From Pezizomycotina sp. ARF18 (lineage: Eukaryota; Ascomycota), in NCBI GenBank assembly GCA_002224055.1, contig AZLU01000231.1:1-64000 (forward strand): 64,000 bases of DNA, in the 5' to 3' direction. The position numbers were made by a program, and so were the translations under genes. Shown here in pieces: positions 12,534-24,135 of the stretch; the stretch's first letter is position 1; the number at the start of each line of letters is the position of its first letter. The notes beneath the pieces were generated by a model, which was not told the origin of the DNA, searched no databases, and worked only from the letters and a program-made list of their open reading frames with translations.

Positions 12534-14781
12534 GTGGCCGGAAAGAGGAGAAATTAACGCACGGCTTACTTTTATACTTCATTATTTATTTACCGATATT
12601 TCTTTCTTGTTGAAAAAATATATAAATAAATAGATAAATAAATAAATAAATAAAGTTACGTTTTCTTTTCAAGAGAGCAATTTTAAGCAATTGAACGATT
12701 GCCCAGATTGTTCGATATTCGATAAGAATTCTGGAAAGAAACAACTCGAAACTGATGCGGCAACCTGTTCACCGTTGAACAGGTTATGTTCCAAGCCGCG
12801 GATAAAGTTACGATATTATTATATATATATATAATTACCTCTGTATATAATAATAATAATAATCAGAAATGACCTTTCGATGGTGTGAAGTGATACATTT
12901 CATCGTCAAAAAGGGCGGGCTAAGAAGAAGAGGGATCCACTTTTGTCCTGGCCTTGTTTCCCTGATTTTTTTTGTATCAGGATCGTAAAATATTATTTTA
13001 AATCAAGGCAAGTGCTGTACGGACGAAGGTTTATACTAAATACTAAATAGCCCTTTCTGACAGCGTCCCTGAATCAAGCCGTCTTGTTAATTTGCCTCTT
13101 CTCTCCCCTCCTTTGCAAGGTGCTGGCCTGAGCTTTTTTAGGTCAACGGGCAGAGAATAAATAATACCTTGTCAATTTGTTTATTCAAGATATCTAGAAT
13201 ATTATTCACTTTCAAAAGGATCTGCGCGCTGCACGGAGTACAGTACTGGAATCTGCCGTTTCACAATTATCCCTCCCGCATACGAAAAAAAAAAACTCTC
13301 TAGAAGTCTAAGGTGGATAAAAGAAATCGCGAAAAAAGACAATTGCTTTATAAGCGATCCCAATGAAGCTTAGACACGCTACCTCGGAAGTACGAAAAAT
13401 ACGAGACTTGGGGACTTTGATTGCCTCCTAACGATAGAGTATCCTCGATTTAAAAACATCGCTAGAAGTCGCTAGTGTCAGAGTCCTCTAAACTTGGAAA
13501 AAAATCACTCGGCGAGTCGGTGGAAGGGGTATATAAACGCTAACAATAACGATAATAAGTAGGAAAATTGGAGGTGTCATAAAAAAGGAGCTAACAATTC
13601 ACAAGTTTTTTTTTTTCTTGGGCGAACTGACCTGATTTTTAGCGATAACCCAAAGCCACATGCAGGTGATGAGCCCAAAACCTGGACAAGGGGGGTGCCT
13701 AAAAAGTCCATTGCGGATGTATTTCATAAACCGCTCGCTCGCGCAAGGAGTGCGTCCAAAACGCGTATAAACTGGATGACATTCCAGCAATCTTTCTCTT
13801 CGCATCATTTGGCCTTCTGTATCGAAGCTACCCCCCTTCGAGTCAAATTTAGTATTTGTATATTTATATATACTCTGGAGCCTGTTCTATATAAACATTT
13901 GTGTTTCATTTGCTCAATTTCCGATTTGGACAATTGAGTAGCCACCCGGGATTTAATGGTAAGCTTACGATATCATACCTTTTTTCCCCATATTACTATT
14001 TATCAACTCCTGCGCTCATAAGAAAGACAAACCCTGCCAAACGCCTGAGATCTTTATCAGACGAATGCTCAAAAATTTTTTTCTTCTTTTCCTTAGACTC
14101 CATACCCGTCCACCAGTCGAAACTTACCTTGAGAGTAGGAGTCCCCCGGTATCCTATAAGTCTAGGATGATGGCAATGGAGCTAGTTCTTTGCACCTACG
14201 TTGAAAGGGATCGTCTTTTGGGATCCAACAAGCTTGTCAATATGCAACATGTGCTTAAGCTTACCGTTACCGCCGCCTCAGGCCTATTGATTTGCTAAAT
14301 GCTAAAGCAGTAGTTACGGTAAAGAGAGCCCAATCGCTCGATTGGAACAATTGCGATGAAGCAATTGGCTGCACTGGAATCCGAGATTCTTCGGAGCATC
14401 TGATATCTCTTTGGTGCATAGATGCCTCAATTCATTACCTGCGCCTATACGATGGTTCATGTAATAATGGTCATCCGGAGTATTCGAAAGCAGGCTCACG
14501 GCGAATTTCTTGTTAATGGCCGTCTGTACTCTATACCACGCACCTGGAACCACTAGCTAAGGCCATGGATCTTAGTCCGTTGAGCTTGCCAGGGCAATGT
14601 TCCATTGTAGGTAATTTTTCACCACAGGTAAGGCAGTTGCACATCTAGAAGGGTAGTAAGCCAACCCAAGATGTGATCCTCTCCAATCCGCTCCAGGATA
14701 AGGTATAGAAGAACTATATAGCGGTAGAGGTTAGAAGATGTCCGAATTGTTGCCCGGCAATACACGGGTTGCGCCAATAAA

Positions 14782-15129
14782 GTACGGATACTTCCAGTTG
14801 CGATCACGTGATTTTAATTCTGACTAGTCGGGTCCGCACGCTTTGTGGTCTCAATTTTCACTTTTTTTTTTTTTTTCCCTCCATCGATTAGCAGCAACCG
14901 CCCATTTGAAATAACAAATGCGTTACAGATATGAGATAGATATATCGCCCCGCTGTACGGATACTTCCAGTTGCGATCACGTGATTTTAATTCTGACTAG
15001 TCGGGTCCGCACGCTTTGTGGTCTCAATTTTCTCACTTTTTTTTTTTTTTTCCCTCCATCGATTAGCAGCAACCGCCCATTTGAAATAACAAATGCGTTA
15101 CAGATATGAGATAGATATATCGCCCCGCT
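14782..15129. repeat. 173/175-bp tandem duplication
   Basis: Copy 1 spans 14,782-14,954 and copy 2 spans 14,955-15,129. Both start gtacggatacttccag and end atatcgccccgct. They differ only by a two-base insertion in copy 2, just before an internal T15 run. The near identity means a very recent duplication or an assembly artefact. There are no obvious inverted ends and no coding potential. Confidence 0.95.
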
Positions 15130-15497
15130 TCAATAGAATACTTCATTTTCAATTAGACAAGCTTGGACTTGTAGATTATATTTCGTATATCAGTAGAGAT
15201 AAGTATTTTGTTAAATTGAAAAATTGTAACATAATAGAGAGAAGTGGGTTTTTTTTTTGTGTGCTTTGTTACTGGTGCTATTTATTATTTAGGGTTGAGG
15301 GCGAAGATTTGCCCTTTCAGCTAGCTAGTTAGTTATTAAGGGAATTTTTTAGGGGTGAATTAAAAAAAAAATAAACTCTCTCCCTCTACGGAAAAGAAAA
15401 GAAAAAAAAAAAATTCTAATTTTTTTTTTCTTTATTACTCAACCACCTTTGAGAGGAACAAGAGAAAGAAAGAAATCACCATCAACCCCAAACCCTT

Positions 15498-15542
<45 letters not shown>
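15498..15542. repeat. CT dinucleotide microsatellite upstream of TIF32
   Basis: An almost pure run of CT repeats about 250 bases before the eIF3a start codon. It probably lies in the promoter or 5' leader. CT-rich leaders are common in highly expressed fungal translation genes; that functional link is inference. Confidence 0.9.
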
Positions 15543-15545
<3 letters not shown>

Positions 15546-15791
15546 CTACTCGTCAAAGCGCTTGGATCACAGCTTCTTAATTCCGTATTCCACAATACAG
15601 ATAAGAAGTTGCAAGCAGGGAGTTCTTCTTTAGAATAGCTAACCATAAAAGGTCATCATCTATTTATTGTTTTTCTTGAAAAGCTACTCAGAATAAGAAA
15701 TCGAAGTCCCGACAAAATATAAAAGCTACATAAAAAAGCGACATCGAAGAGAATATAACCTCGAAAATCATCACATTAACAAGCATTCAAG

Positions 15792-18700
15792 ATGCCGCCA
15801 ATACCTCACGCAAAACCAGAGAATGTCCTCAAGGTTCGCATGGATCTCACTAACCGTAACTGAAGCTCGGAAGCTGGGGAAGCTTGATCTATACTGACGT
15901 AAATTATCTTTTTTTTTTCTTCGCTTGATATAGAGGGCACAAGAGCTCATCGCTGTGGAGCAGAGCCCCGCAGCTCTGTCGCTTCTCCACGAACATGTCA
16001 CCTCGAAGAGGTCCAGAAATACACCTATCGCCTCTTTGGAGCGGTTATGATACTTTTCGTCGAGCTGTGTGTTACCCTTAGGAAGGGAAGACCGCCAAGG
16101 ATGGATTGTATCAGTATAAAAACATTGCACAAAACACCAGCGTTCAGACTATCGAGGTAAAAAGCCGACCTCTCTTACTTATCTGCTCTAGCATTGCTTG
16201 TCTTCATCTGCAGATGTTGAGATATGTTTGCTTTTCGCATCCTCGATAACTAACAAACCGCTTTCTATTCTTTCTATATTCGCAGCTGGTCTTGAAAAAA
16301 TTTATCGAACTCGCGGAGGCAAAAGTCACAGATGCCCAGCAGAGGGCTGAAAAGATCACCCTTGATGCCGTGGAGGACCTGGAGGCTATGGAAACTCCCG
16401 AGTCGATCTTGCTGTCAACCGTTTCCGGCGAGCAGTCCAAGGATAGGACGGACAGGGCCGTCGTAACGCCGTGGCTCAAATTTTTGTGGAGACGTACAGG
16501 ACTGTCCTAGATATCCTGAGGAACAATGCCCGCCTCGAAGTCATGTATCAGACCACCGCCCACCAGGCGTTCCAATTTTGCCTCAAGTATGCTCGTAAGA
16601 CCGAGTTCAGGCGTCTCTGCGAACTGCTCCGCAACACGTTCAGAACGCTGCAAGTACGCTAACAAGTTCACGCCATCAACCTTAACGACCCGGATACGCT
16701 CCAGAGCATTTGGACACTCGCTTCCAGCAGCTTAATGCTGCTGTCGAGTTGGAACTGTGGCAAGAGGCTTTCCGTTCTGTCGAAGATATTCACACCCTGC
16801 TCACTCTTAGCAAGAGGCCGCCCAAGGCTACGATGATGGCAAACTACTACGAAAAACTCACTCGCATCTTCCTCGTCTCGGACAACCACCCTCCACGCTG
16901 CGACTGCTACCAAAAAGGAGTCCCCGCTACTTCAGAAGCTGAATTGACCCGTGTCGCATCATTCGTCATCCTCTCCGCCCTCGCCATCCGGTCATCAGCA
17001 CATCACGTTCCAGGGGCAGCCTTGGAGATGCTGAGGAGGCCAAAGAGAGCAAGAGCACCAGGCTGACGAACCTGCTCGGCATGTCAACCATCCAACCAGA
17101 GTAGGACTGTTCAAGGATGCCCTCAACCGCGGTCTGCTGAAGCGCGCCAGACCGGAGATTAGGGAGCTGTACACGATCCTTGAGGTCGACTTCCACCCGC
17201 TCAGCATCTGTAAGAGGATTTCCCAATCTTCAACAGATCCAGCAGCTTTCCCAGGTTACGAAACCGTCCAAGTCGACTTTGTCATTCAGCTGGCTTCCTT
17301 CCCGGAACCTTTCAACATCACATCGCCACCATCGAGAAGTTCATTATGAACGGTTGCAAGAAAGGCGACCTTGCTATCAGGATTGACCACGCCGCAGGGG
17401 CTTTGACATTCGAATCAGACCTTTTCTCATCTGGGAAAGCGTCTGCCACTTCGATGGAGAAGGAAGGAATATCGGTTCAGAGGCTCCAGAGACACCCGCC
17501 GAAATCGTGCGCTCCTCGCTTTCGAGGCTCTCGAAGGCCCTGTATCTTACTTGCAGCTATGTCGACCTGCCTTCATGGATATCCGTGCTCGCGAGAAGGC
17601 CGAAGCTTTGGCTCGCGCAGAAGCTGGCGCCAAGAAGGAACAGCAAGCCGTCCTCGACCGCCGTCGCATCATCGACCGGAAGAAGGAAGCGGCTGAGACA
17701 GCTATTGCCGAAAAGGCGAGGGACGAGGCGAAGCAGCATATGATAAGCAACAACAACTGCAGGCCGCCGAGGCTGAAAGGCTGAAGGAAGAGCAGAGGAA
17801 ACGCGAAATCGACCGACTGATGAAGCAGAAGAAGCAGATAAAGCTCCAAGAGATCCAAAAGGAAATCACTGCGCTCCAGCTCTCGAGGAAGGATATTGGG
17901 GTGGAGCTCCAGCTCTCTAGGGCAGAGCTGGAGGCTATCCAGCAAGGTGATAGCGCCGACGTGGACGACCTCGAAAATCTCGACAAGGAGAAGCTCCGCG
18001 CTTGAAGATTAGACAGCTCGAGAAGGAAAAGAAGGATATGAATGAGCGCCTCAGGGTTGCTTCGAAGAGGGTCGACCATATTGAACGTGCATTCCGCCGA
18101 GAAGAGCTCCAGCTGCTCCCTCAAGACTATGAGAAGCAGAGAGCCGAGGACCTCAAAGCGCACAATGAGAAAGTGGCGGCTGAGCTGGAAGAGCACAAGA
18201 GGAAACATGAGGCCGACGTCGCGCTCAAGAAGAGGCTCAGCAGGCTTATCCCTCAGTACGAAGCCTTCAGGGATGAAGTCCGCGCCAAGAGATCCGAAGA
18301 GTTTCGAGCCAGGAGGAAGGCTGCCGAGCAGCAACTGCAGGCCGAAATGGACAAGAGGAGAAAGGAGGTCCGCGACGAACGTGCTAGGAAGAAGCGGGAA
18401 GCCGAAGAAGCCGAAAGAAGAAAAAGGGAGAAGAAGAGCGTCAAGCCAGGGAGGAAGCCGAACGCGAGGCGAGAGAAGAGGAAGAGCGTCTCGCCAGGGA
18501 GAAGGCTAAAGCTGAACGCGAAAAGGACAGAATGTATGAACTCCAACAAACCCTCCACGAATTTTTACTCTTCCCTTCCTTGTTTTCCTACATATTTTAT
18601 TATATTGTTCGGCAGTTTGCTAACATGCTATTCCTTTCTCGCCAGTGAACGTGAAGAAGCTGCCGCCCGCCAACTCAAGCGCGAGGAAGAAGCTGAACAA

Positions 18701-19725
18701 AGGCGCCTTCAACGCAAGAAGGAGGCCAAGAAGCCGCTTCCGCCGGCGCGCGCCAAAAGGAAGAAGAGGCAGCCAAACCGGCCGCTGCACCGAAAGCCGA
18801 AGAATCCACCTGGCGTGCCACCAGGGTGCCTGTCGTTTCTGGAGGCGGTGGTTGGCGAGAACGACAAGCTGCCAAGGAAGCTGCCGCTGCTGCGGCCGCC
18901 GCGAGCGGTGGAGCCGAAGCTCCGGAGGACGCAAACGGAGAAGGTGCCAAGGCCGCAGAAGCACCCGCGAGGAATCGAAACCACTGCCGAAGAAATCAAG
19001 CCGTCAGGCGCGCCAGGCAGGTACGTTCGGGAGCTTTCCGCCGTAGCGTTCCTGGAGAATCATCGGACACTGTTCCACCTCCGCCCGGAAGAAGCGACCG
19101 CGACCGCGGTGACCGTGGTGGCGATCGCGAGCGTGAAAACCGTGCCCGCGTGATAGGTACGAAGGCGCAGGCCGTGGCGACCGCGCTGATCGTGGCGACC
19201 GTGCTGATCGCGGGGACAGACCTGAACGTGCCGGTGGTGCTGGCAGGTGGGAACTCGCGGCGATCGTGGCGGTGACCGTGGGGATAGGCAGGAGCGTAGC
19301 GATCGCCCGGAGCGTACTTGGGAACGCCGCGAGGCGGCGATCGCGACCGCGGAGACGTGGTGGAGACCGTGCAGATCGCGGAGATCGTGGAGATAGGGAA
19401 CCGACCACCCGCGAGAGGCAAGAAGAAGGCTCCGGCCTTCGCAGCTCCAAGCCGGCAGGTGGGGCGAGAAACGCGAAAGGCCGGAAGGGGAGAAGGATTC
19501 CGGTGCTAGGGAACCGTACAGGCCCGGTTCGTACAGAGGAGGCCGCGGAGGTGGTAGCATGGGTGGCCGCAGCGGCAGCGTAGGGGTGATCGCATGGAAC
19601 CGTTTGGCAGCGGCCGCGGTCCTCCACGTGACAGAGATAGGAGCATGAACGAACGCTCGGTAGTGGCGGCGGTGATTCTACGAATAGTCGTGGCTTTGAC
19701 AACAAAAACCCTATCCTTATTATAA
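15792..19725 (+). CDS. TIF32: Eukaryotic translation initiation factor 3 subunit A (eIF3a)
   Basis: Largest scaffold subunit of eIF3, binding the 40S ribosome during start-codon scanning. The start is [14 protein letters not shown], the canonical N-terminus. Exon 2 (15,934-16,156) encodes [20 protein letters not shown]. Exon 3 from 16,286 gives [20 protein letters not shown], followed by the helical repeat and PCI region (about 16.4-17.6 kb). A long charged coiled-coil spans about 17.6-18.8 kb, the spectrin-like part that binds eIF3b and eIF3i. An intron at 18,534-18,645 (gtatga...gccag) interrupts it. The C-terminus (about 19.0-19.6 kb) is a low-complexity run of DRGD/DRAD units, like the DRG-rich tail of animal eIF3a. 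Frameshifts are frequent throughout, so the reading frame changes many times; the exact stop is uncertain and 19,723-19,725 is the best candidate. The first intron has an unusual donor (gttcgc). Confidence 0.95.
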
Positions 19726-20761
19726 TCTTCTTTTACTCTGCCTTTTCTAAAAACATATTATCACATTGGGTGGGTATCACTAAATTTTTCCTTTTTTAAT
19801 CGTTTCTCTCTTCATTAATACTTTTTTCTTTTTCGATCACGAACCTTTTCTATATGGAGGATTTGAGGGGAACAAAATTTTCAAAGGGTCGACAAAAATT
19901 ACAAAGCTTGTTAGCAGAAAATTTAATCATCCATCTTTCCCACTAGGGAAATATATTAACTGATGTACCACGATGTTGTCATCCCTTTCTCACCTCTTCC
20001 TTTTAGTATTACTACAAACGCATGACCCTTTAGTATCTCTCGGTTTCTTTTTCTCTTCAGTATCTTTAATGGAAAATGTTTGCATCCTTATTAATGTCTC
20101 GTTTACCGTCTACGTCGACGTCCTCTCTTCGCAAGTTCCATCTACTCTCGCGTCCCTCTACTATATTACATCTCTTTTACTATGACTGTAGGAGAAGCAC
20201 ATATCTCTCCTAACAACAAGAAAAAAATCGGGAGCTTCGATAGTAGGTAACAGTAGTAGTTATTCTAGAATAAATAAAAAAATAGATTGGAAATACTGCT
20301 TAAAAGCTTAGTGGAAATCATCGCCAGTCCCTTGTGAACGGCTAGGTTTAGCTTTGGAGAAAATAGAGCGTAAAATATTTTTGCCAAAATGTCTCCAAGG
20401 CCCGATATCCCTCAAACCAAGCAGGCCACTAAAGATGGCAGTGATTGCAAGGAATATAAGTACCACCCATGTGTTACTTTCGCAGTGTCCTTGGGACAGG
20501 ATAATCTGGGAACGAGACCATAACTAGTGGAATAGCGGCTAAAGACGCAGTAGCTAAGGACTCCTGAGAATATCATTCGACTACTTCACCGTTCTCCAAT
20601 CGTCGAAAGAGAAGAGGTCCAGTTTTATAGCGCGCCATTCTAACGATTATAACTTGAACAGTATTCAAGTGAAATTGAAGGAAAAATTTCACCCCCGCAA
20701 TCGAGTCAATATATGTATAGAACGATATCCAATAAATGGAGAAATTTTGAACGAGACTGGT
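19726..20761. other. Intergenic, 3' side of TIF32
   Basis: Pyrimidine-rich and AT-rich sequence between TIF32 and the convergent membrane-protein gene. No supported gene; the short open frames have no recognisable domain. Confidence 0.5.
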
Positions 20762-21693
20762 TTATTTACCAGTTCTCGCTATCTGAGGGCGCTGGATGGC
20801 CCGTCGCTGATTCAGCGCCAGATCCATCCGGACCGTTATCGTGCCTTTCCTTGACCCTGCCAACGGCGCCAATACTATCGCGCCATTATCCCTTGCCTCG
20901 TCCAGCATTCGTTGACCCGACTAGAAAGCCGCGGATCTCCAGAGCGATTATCGAAGCAAGAAGGTTGAGAACGGGACATAACACGTACGGGACGACCACG
21001 AAGAGTATGAACCCATCCCATACTTGGAAATGACATTGCCCTCGTCGCTAGTTTTGTAAGGGTGAATATACGTAAATAGTTTGGAAAATCGCTGCCCCAC
21101 TTTTTAAGACATGTCGACATTGTTCTTGGACGCCAAAGCAATTTGAAGCTTTTTTTATTGGTGGACATTGCTGTGGCAAAGTCGTATACTCAAGCTCTTC
21201 TATTTCCACATAACGCGGAAGGGTGACAACATCGTAATCAGGAGGCAGCTTTAGCACTCCTTGGATATTGAAATTGGACCTCGATACCAGCCTCTTGTCC
21301 CTGTCGTGCGTAATTCTGATTTAAGCCCGTCAGCACTTGTCTAATACCTTTCGCTCCGAAAGTTATCACAAGTCAAATGCAGGTTAAATCTTGAAATGTA
21401 GACATACTCTCGCCATTACCAGAATAGAATTCCCATGCTTGACAACTAGGAACAAAGCCCGCTCGAGATGCAACTTCTAGATCGCTGCTTCCCGCGATTG
21501 GAAATCGGCTTATCATTCGTATCGCACGGATAAAGCCACAAAAAGGGATAAATAAAGAGTGAAAAACTAGTTCTGTCGCAGTCCACCACAGACATCCCGG
21601 TGGAAGAACTACGGTTACGGCATGTGTCAAGATATTTGCGAGAAAAAATACCACGGCGTCGCTCCACTCGGCCGCCCTACGGTAGGTCTTCAT
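20762..21693 (-). CDS. Predicted multi-pass membrane protein, unknown function
   Basis: Minus-strand open frames join into a plausible integral membrane protein. The N-terminal piece (21,373-21,693) begins MKTYRRAAEWSDAVVFFLAN and holds hydrophobic segments including NILTHAVTVVLPPG. The pattern of a helix, an H-A-x-T-V motif and a PG resembles a family of uncharacterised fungal membrane proteins I recall, without a functional name. A middle piece (about 21,060-21,300) carries VLKLPPDYDVVTLPRYVEIE. A third (about 20,870-21,040) has a strong membrane segment, VVVPYVLCPVLNLLASIIAL. A tail ends LNQRRAIQRPQIARTGK with stop at 20,762-20,764. Frame changes between pieces mean introns and/or indels that I cannot separate. 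It is divergent from the PMP47-like gene. The start could lie further upstream. Confidence 0.5.
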
Positions 21694-22901
21694 CGTTTAT
21701 TACTTCGAGGTGATACCTAGGTACTAGACGGAGGAAAGAAGAGAGGATTCAGACAAAGTGAAATCTCAATATATATATACGGAGTACACACTTGGATGTA
21801 ACTGCCCAGCCTCGTCGCCGACAACACCAAGCATAAGTATCTGAATATACTTCTTGAAAGCAGTTCAGATTTGCTAAGATGATACCAAGTATCCCTACCT
21901 CGATCCTGCAGCTCCATAGCCCCCGATATCTTTCTTTATCCTATTGACCTATGGCATCTATAGCATCTATCTACTTGCTACGAAAGGGAGGGCCCTGCCC
22001 CCTCCCTGCGCTGTAAGTCGGCCATCGCTGTTACAAATCGTTATTAGAATAAAATGCTGCTCAATGCTGCTGACTACTTACTGCTGAGCAAACGCTTTGA
22101 ATGCCAAAGTATATATAAGACTTGATTTTACTTTCCCCCTTGGTAGTTCGATAGATAGCTAGAACAGCTATAAACTAAACCCAGGAACGAAGCTTGCGAG
22201 CTAGATTAGGCCTGTGAGGGGAACACCTTATTTTCGCCCGAGGCTCTGCTTTCTTTTGATCGACGAATAACATGACGATGAATAGTGACGACGATACCCA
22301 ATGCGAGGACGGGGCAAAGAGACTTTTCCAAAGAGCGAGGTTCGTTGCTTTATTATTTAATTAATTGAGAACTGATTATTATATTATCATATACTGTATA
22401 GATTTCTATTAATCGTTCGTACTCGCTGTCGTTGTAATGCCGTCATTTGCATCATGTTTTTGGTGCTCCTAGGAGTCCCCACGGACCGAAATTTGGTCAT
22501 TTTGTGCGAGCTTCAATTGATAAAACCAAACCAAGAACACTTACCATATATTTACTTTCAAATGTCTGCTCTTCCACCTTGCACCTTTCACGACTTTCAC
22601 GAAAACAGAATGTCCCCGAACGCCATCTACATACATAATTAACCTGACCACCCTTCTCATCTATCGCACCATTCCCTCCCCCATACTCCTCCATCTTCCT
22701 CCCTCCCCAGCTTTTTTCAATCCTTCATCTTCTCCGCGACTCGATATCCTCTTCTTTCCTCATCTTCATCATCTTCGTCTCCTCTTCTTCACCTTCCAGC
22801 TCTCCATTCACCTTTCAGTCCGAACTATTTAACCAAAGTCCCTCTGAATATCTACTGTGCGAGTCTTCTCCGCTCCCCTCCCCCCGATTTCTCCTCCTTT
22901 G

Positions 22902-22941
<40 letters not shown>

Positions 22942-22957
22942 GCAAATTCAAATCAAA
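21694..22957. other. Divergent intergenic region with T34 tract
   Basis: Lies between the membrane-protein gene (minus) and the PMP47-like gene (plus) and must hold both promoters. A GC inverted repeat occurs near 21,986-22,008 (gggaggg/cccctccc). From about 22,640 it becomes strongly C/T-rich on the plus strand and ends in T34 at 22,905-22,938, twenty bases before the PMP47-like start codon. Confidence 0.55.
22905..22938 (+). repeat. T34 homopolymer directly upstream of PMP47-like start
   Basis: Thirty-four consecutive T residues end 19 bases before the ATG at 22,958. Poly(dA:dT) tracts exclude nucleosomes in fungal promoters, so a promoter or leader role is plausible. The exact length is unreliable given the indel-prone sequence. 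Confidence 0.9.
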
Positions 22958-24135
22958 ATGGAGCTCAATCGAAAGAAATCCACCTCCCGCCTGGGCTACG
23001 CAGCCGCCGGAGCGACCGCGCTGTCGTCGCCAATGCTTCAGTATATCCTCTAGATGTAGTTGTATTGCCATTTACCTCTTTTATTCTTACTAGCATTGGA
23101 GATTGGGGGAAGAACCAAGGAGCTAACAGTAATATTTAAAACCGAATTTTATTTTAGTGTAAAACATTACTACAAGTCCAACCGAAGAAGAAGACGCCGA
23201 CAAAAGTTGGAGGCGATAAGGAACCATTAGAGTATGCCGTCATCATCTTTGTTTTACAAACTTTCGATTCACCTTTTCAGTAAAAATTATCTTAGATAAA
23301 TTGTAACTAATAATTCTTTCTATAGCGCGCACACCATGAGCACTACCACGGAACACTCGACGCAATGCGGAAGATCGTCAAGCGAGACGGCATACACGGC
23401 TCTACGCCGGCCTCGCGGGTCTCTCCTCGGCGTCGCATCCACTAACTTCGCCTACTTCTACTGGTACTCCTTCATCCGCGACTTCTACGCATCCGCGTCG
23501 CGAACCCCGGCCACACCTCGTACTCCACCGTCACCGAGCTGACGCTCGGCGCCATCGCGGCGCGCTCGCGCAGCTCTTCACCATCCCGTCGCCGTCGTGA
23601 CGACGCGGCAGCAAACCGCCGCAAAGAAAACAGGAAAGACCTAATCTCCACCGCCAAAGAAGTAATCGCCCACGACGGCGTATCCGGCCTGTGGACTGGT
23701 CTCAAAGCTTCCCTCGTGCTAGTCATAAACCCCGCCATTACCTACGGCGCCTACCAGAAGTGCCGCGAGGCCCTATTCGGCGAGCGCACGCAATTAAAAC
23801 CCATGGAGGCGTTCTTTTTAGGTGCGCTGTCGAAGGCGATGGCGACGATAGCGACGCAGCCGCTGATCGTTTCGAAGGTTAGCTTGCAGAGCCATCCGCC
23901 GCCCGGGATGCCGAAGTTCAAGTCGTTTGTTGAAGTCATGGCGTACATCGTCGAGCACGAAGGGGTTATGAGTCTGTTTAAAGGGATCGGCCCGCAGTTG
24001 ATGAAGGGTCTGCTGGTTCAGGGTCTCCTGATGATGACGAAGGAGCGGTTCGAGCTGCTGTTCATCGCCCTGTTCCGGTATATCAGGAAGATAAGGGAGA
24101 GGAAAGGAGGTGCGCCGATAATTTCCAAGGTCTAA
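22958..24135 (+). CDS. PMP47: Peroxisomal carrier, PMP47/ANT1-like (mitochondrial carrier family)
   Basis: SLC25-family transporter expected in the peroxisomal membrane, moving ATP or related nucleotides into peroxisomes for fatty-acid activation. The N-terminus MELNRKKSTSRLGYAAAGAT leads, after a frameshift, to YPLD at about 23,045; an intron then joins CKTLLQVQPKKKTP (from about 23,159), giving the carrier signature P-x-D-x-x-K with LQVQ. After a second intron the third part reads TLDAMRKIVKRDGIHGLYAG, then GVASTNFAYFYWYSFIRDFY. The second repeat contains GVSGLWTGLKASLVLVINPA followed by ITYG; VNPAITYG-type sequence is typical of PMP47 proteins. The third repeat holds ATQPLIVSKVSLQ and EGVMSLFKGIGPQLMKGLLV. 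Frameshifts near 23,030 and 23,520-23,650 break the frame. ANT1-type versus PMP47-type substrate cannot be settled by eye. Confidence 0.88.

Larger units (their letters stand above)
11236..15791. other. Long intergenic region between GNG1 and TIF32
   Basis: About 4.5 kb between two divergent genes, with no supported gene. It holds GA-rich stretches (11,300-11,900), a poly-T run near 12,507-12,533, an (AAAT)n run near 12,624-12,655, (TA)n and (TAA)n runs near 12,810-12,860, the tandem duplication at 14,782-15,129 and a CT microsatellite at 15,498-15,542. Short open frames at 13.6-14.6 kb resemble nothing I can name. Confidence 0.5.

Noticed and set aside
13599-14553. Several overlapping short open frames that looked like a decayed transposase
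   Set aside because: No catalytic motif, no terminal repeats and no target-site duplication could be identified.
19004-19705. 233-codon minus-strand open frame opposite the eIF3a tail
   Set aside because: Shadow of the DRG-rich coding repeat; composition explains the absence of stops.
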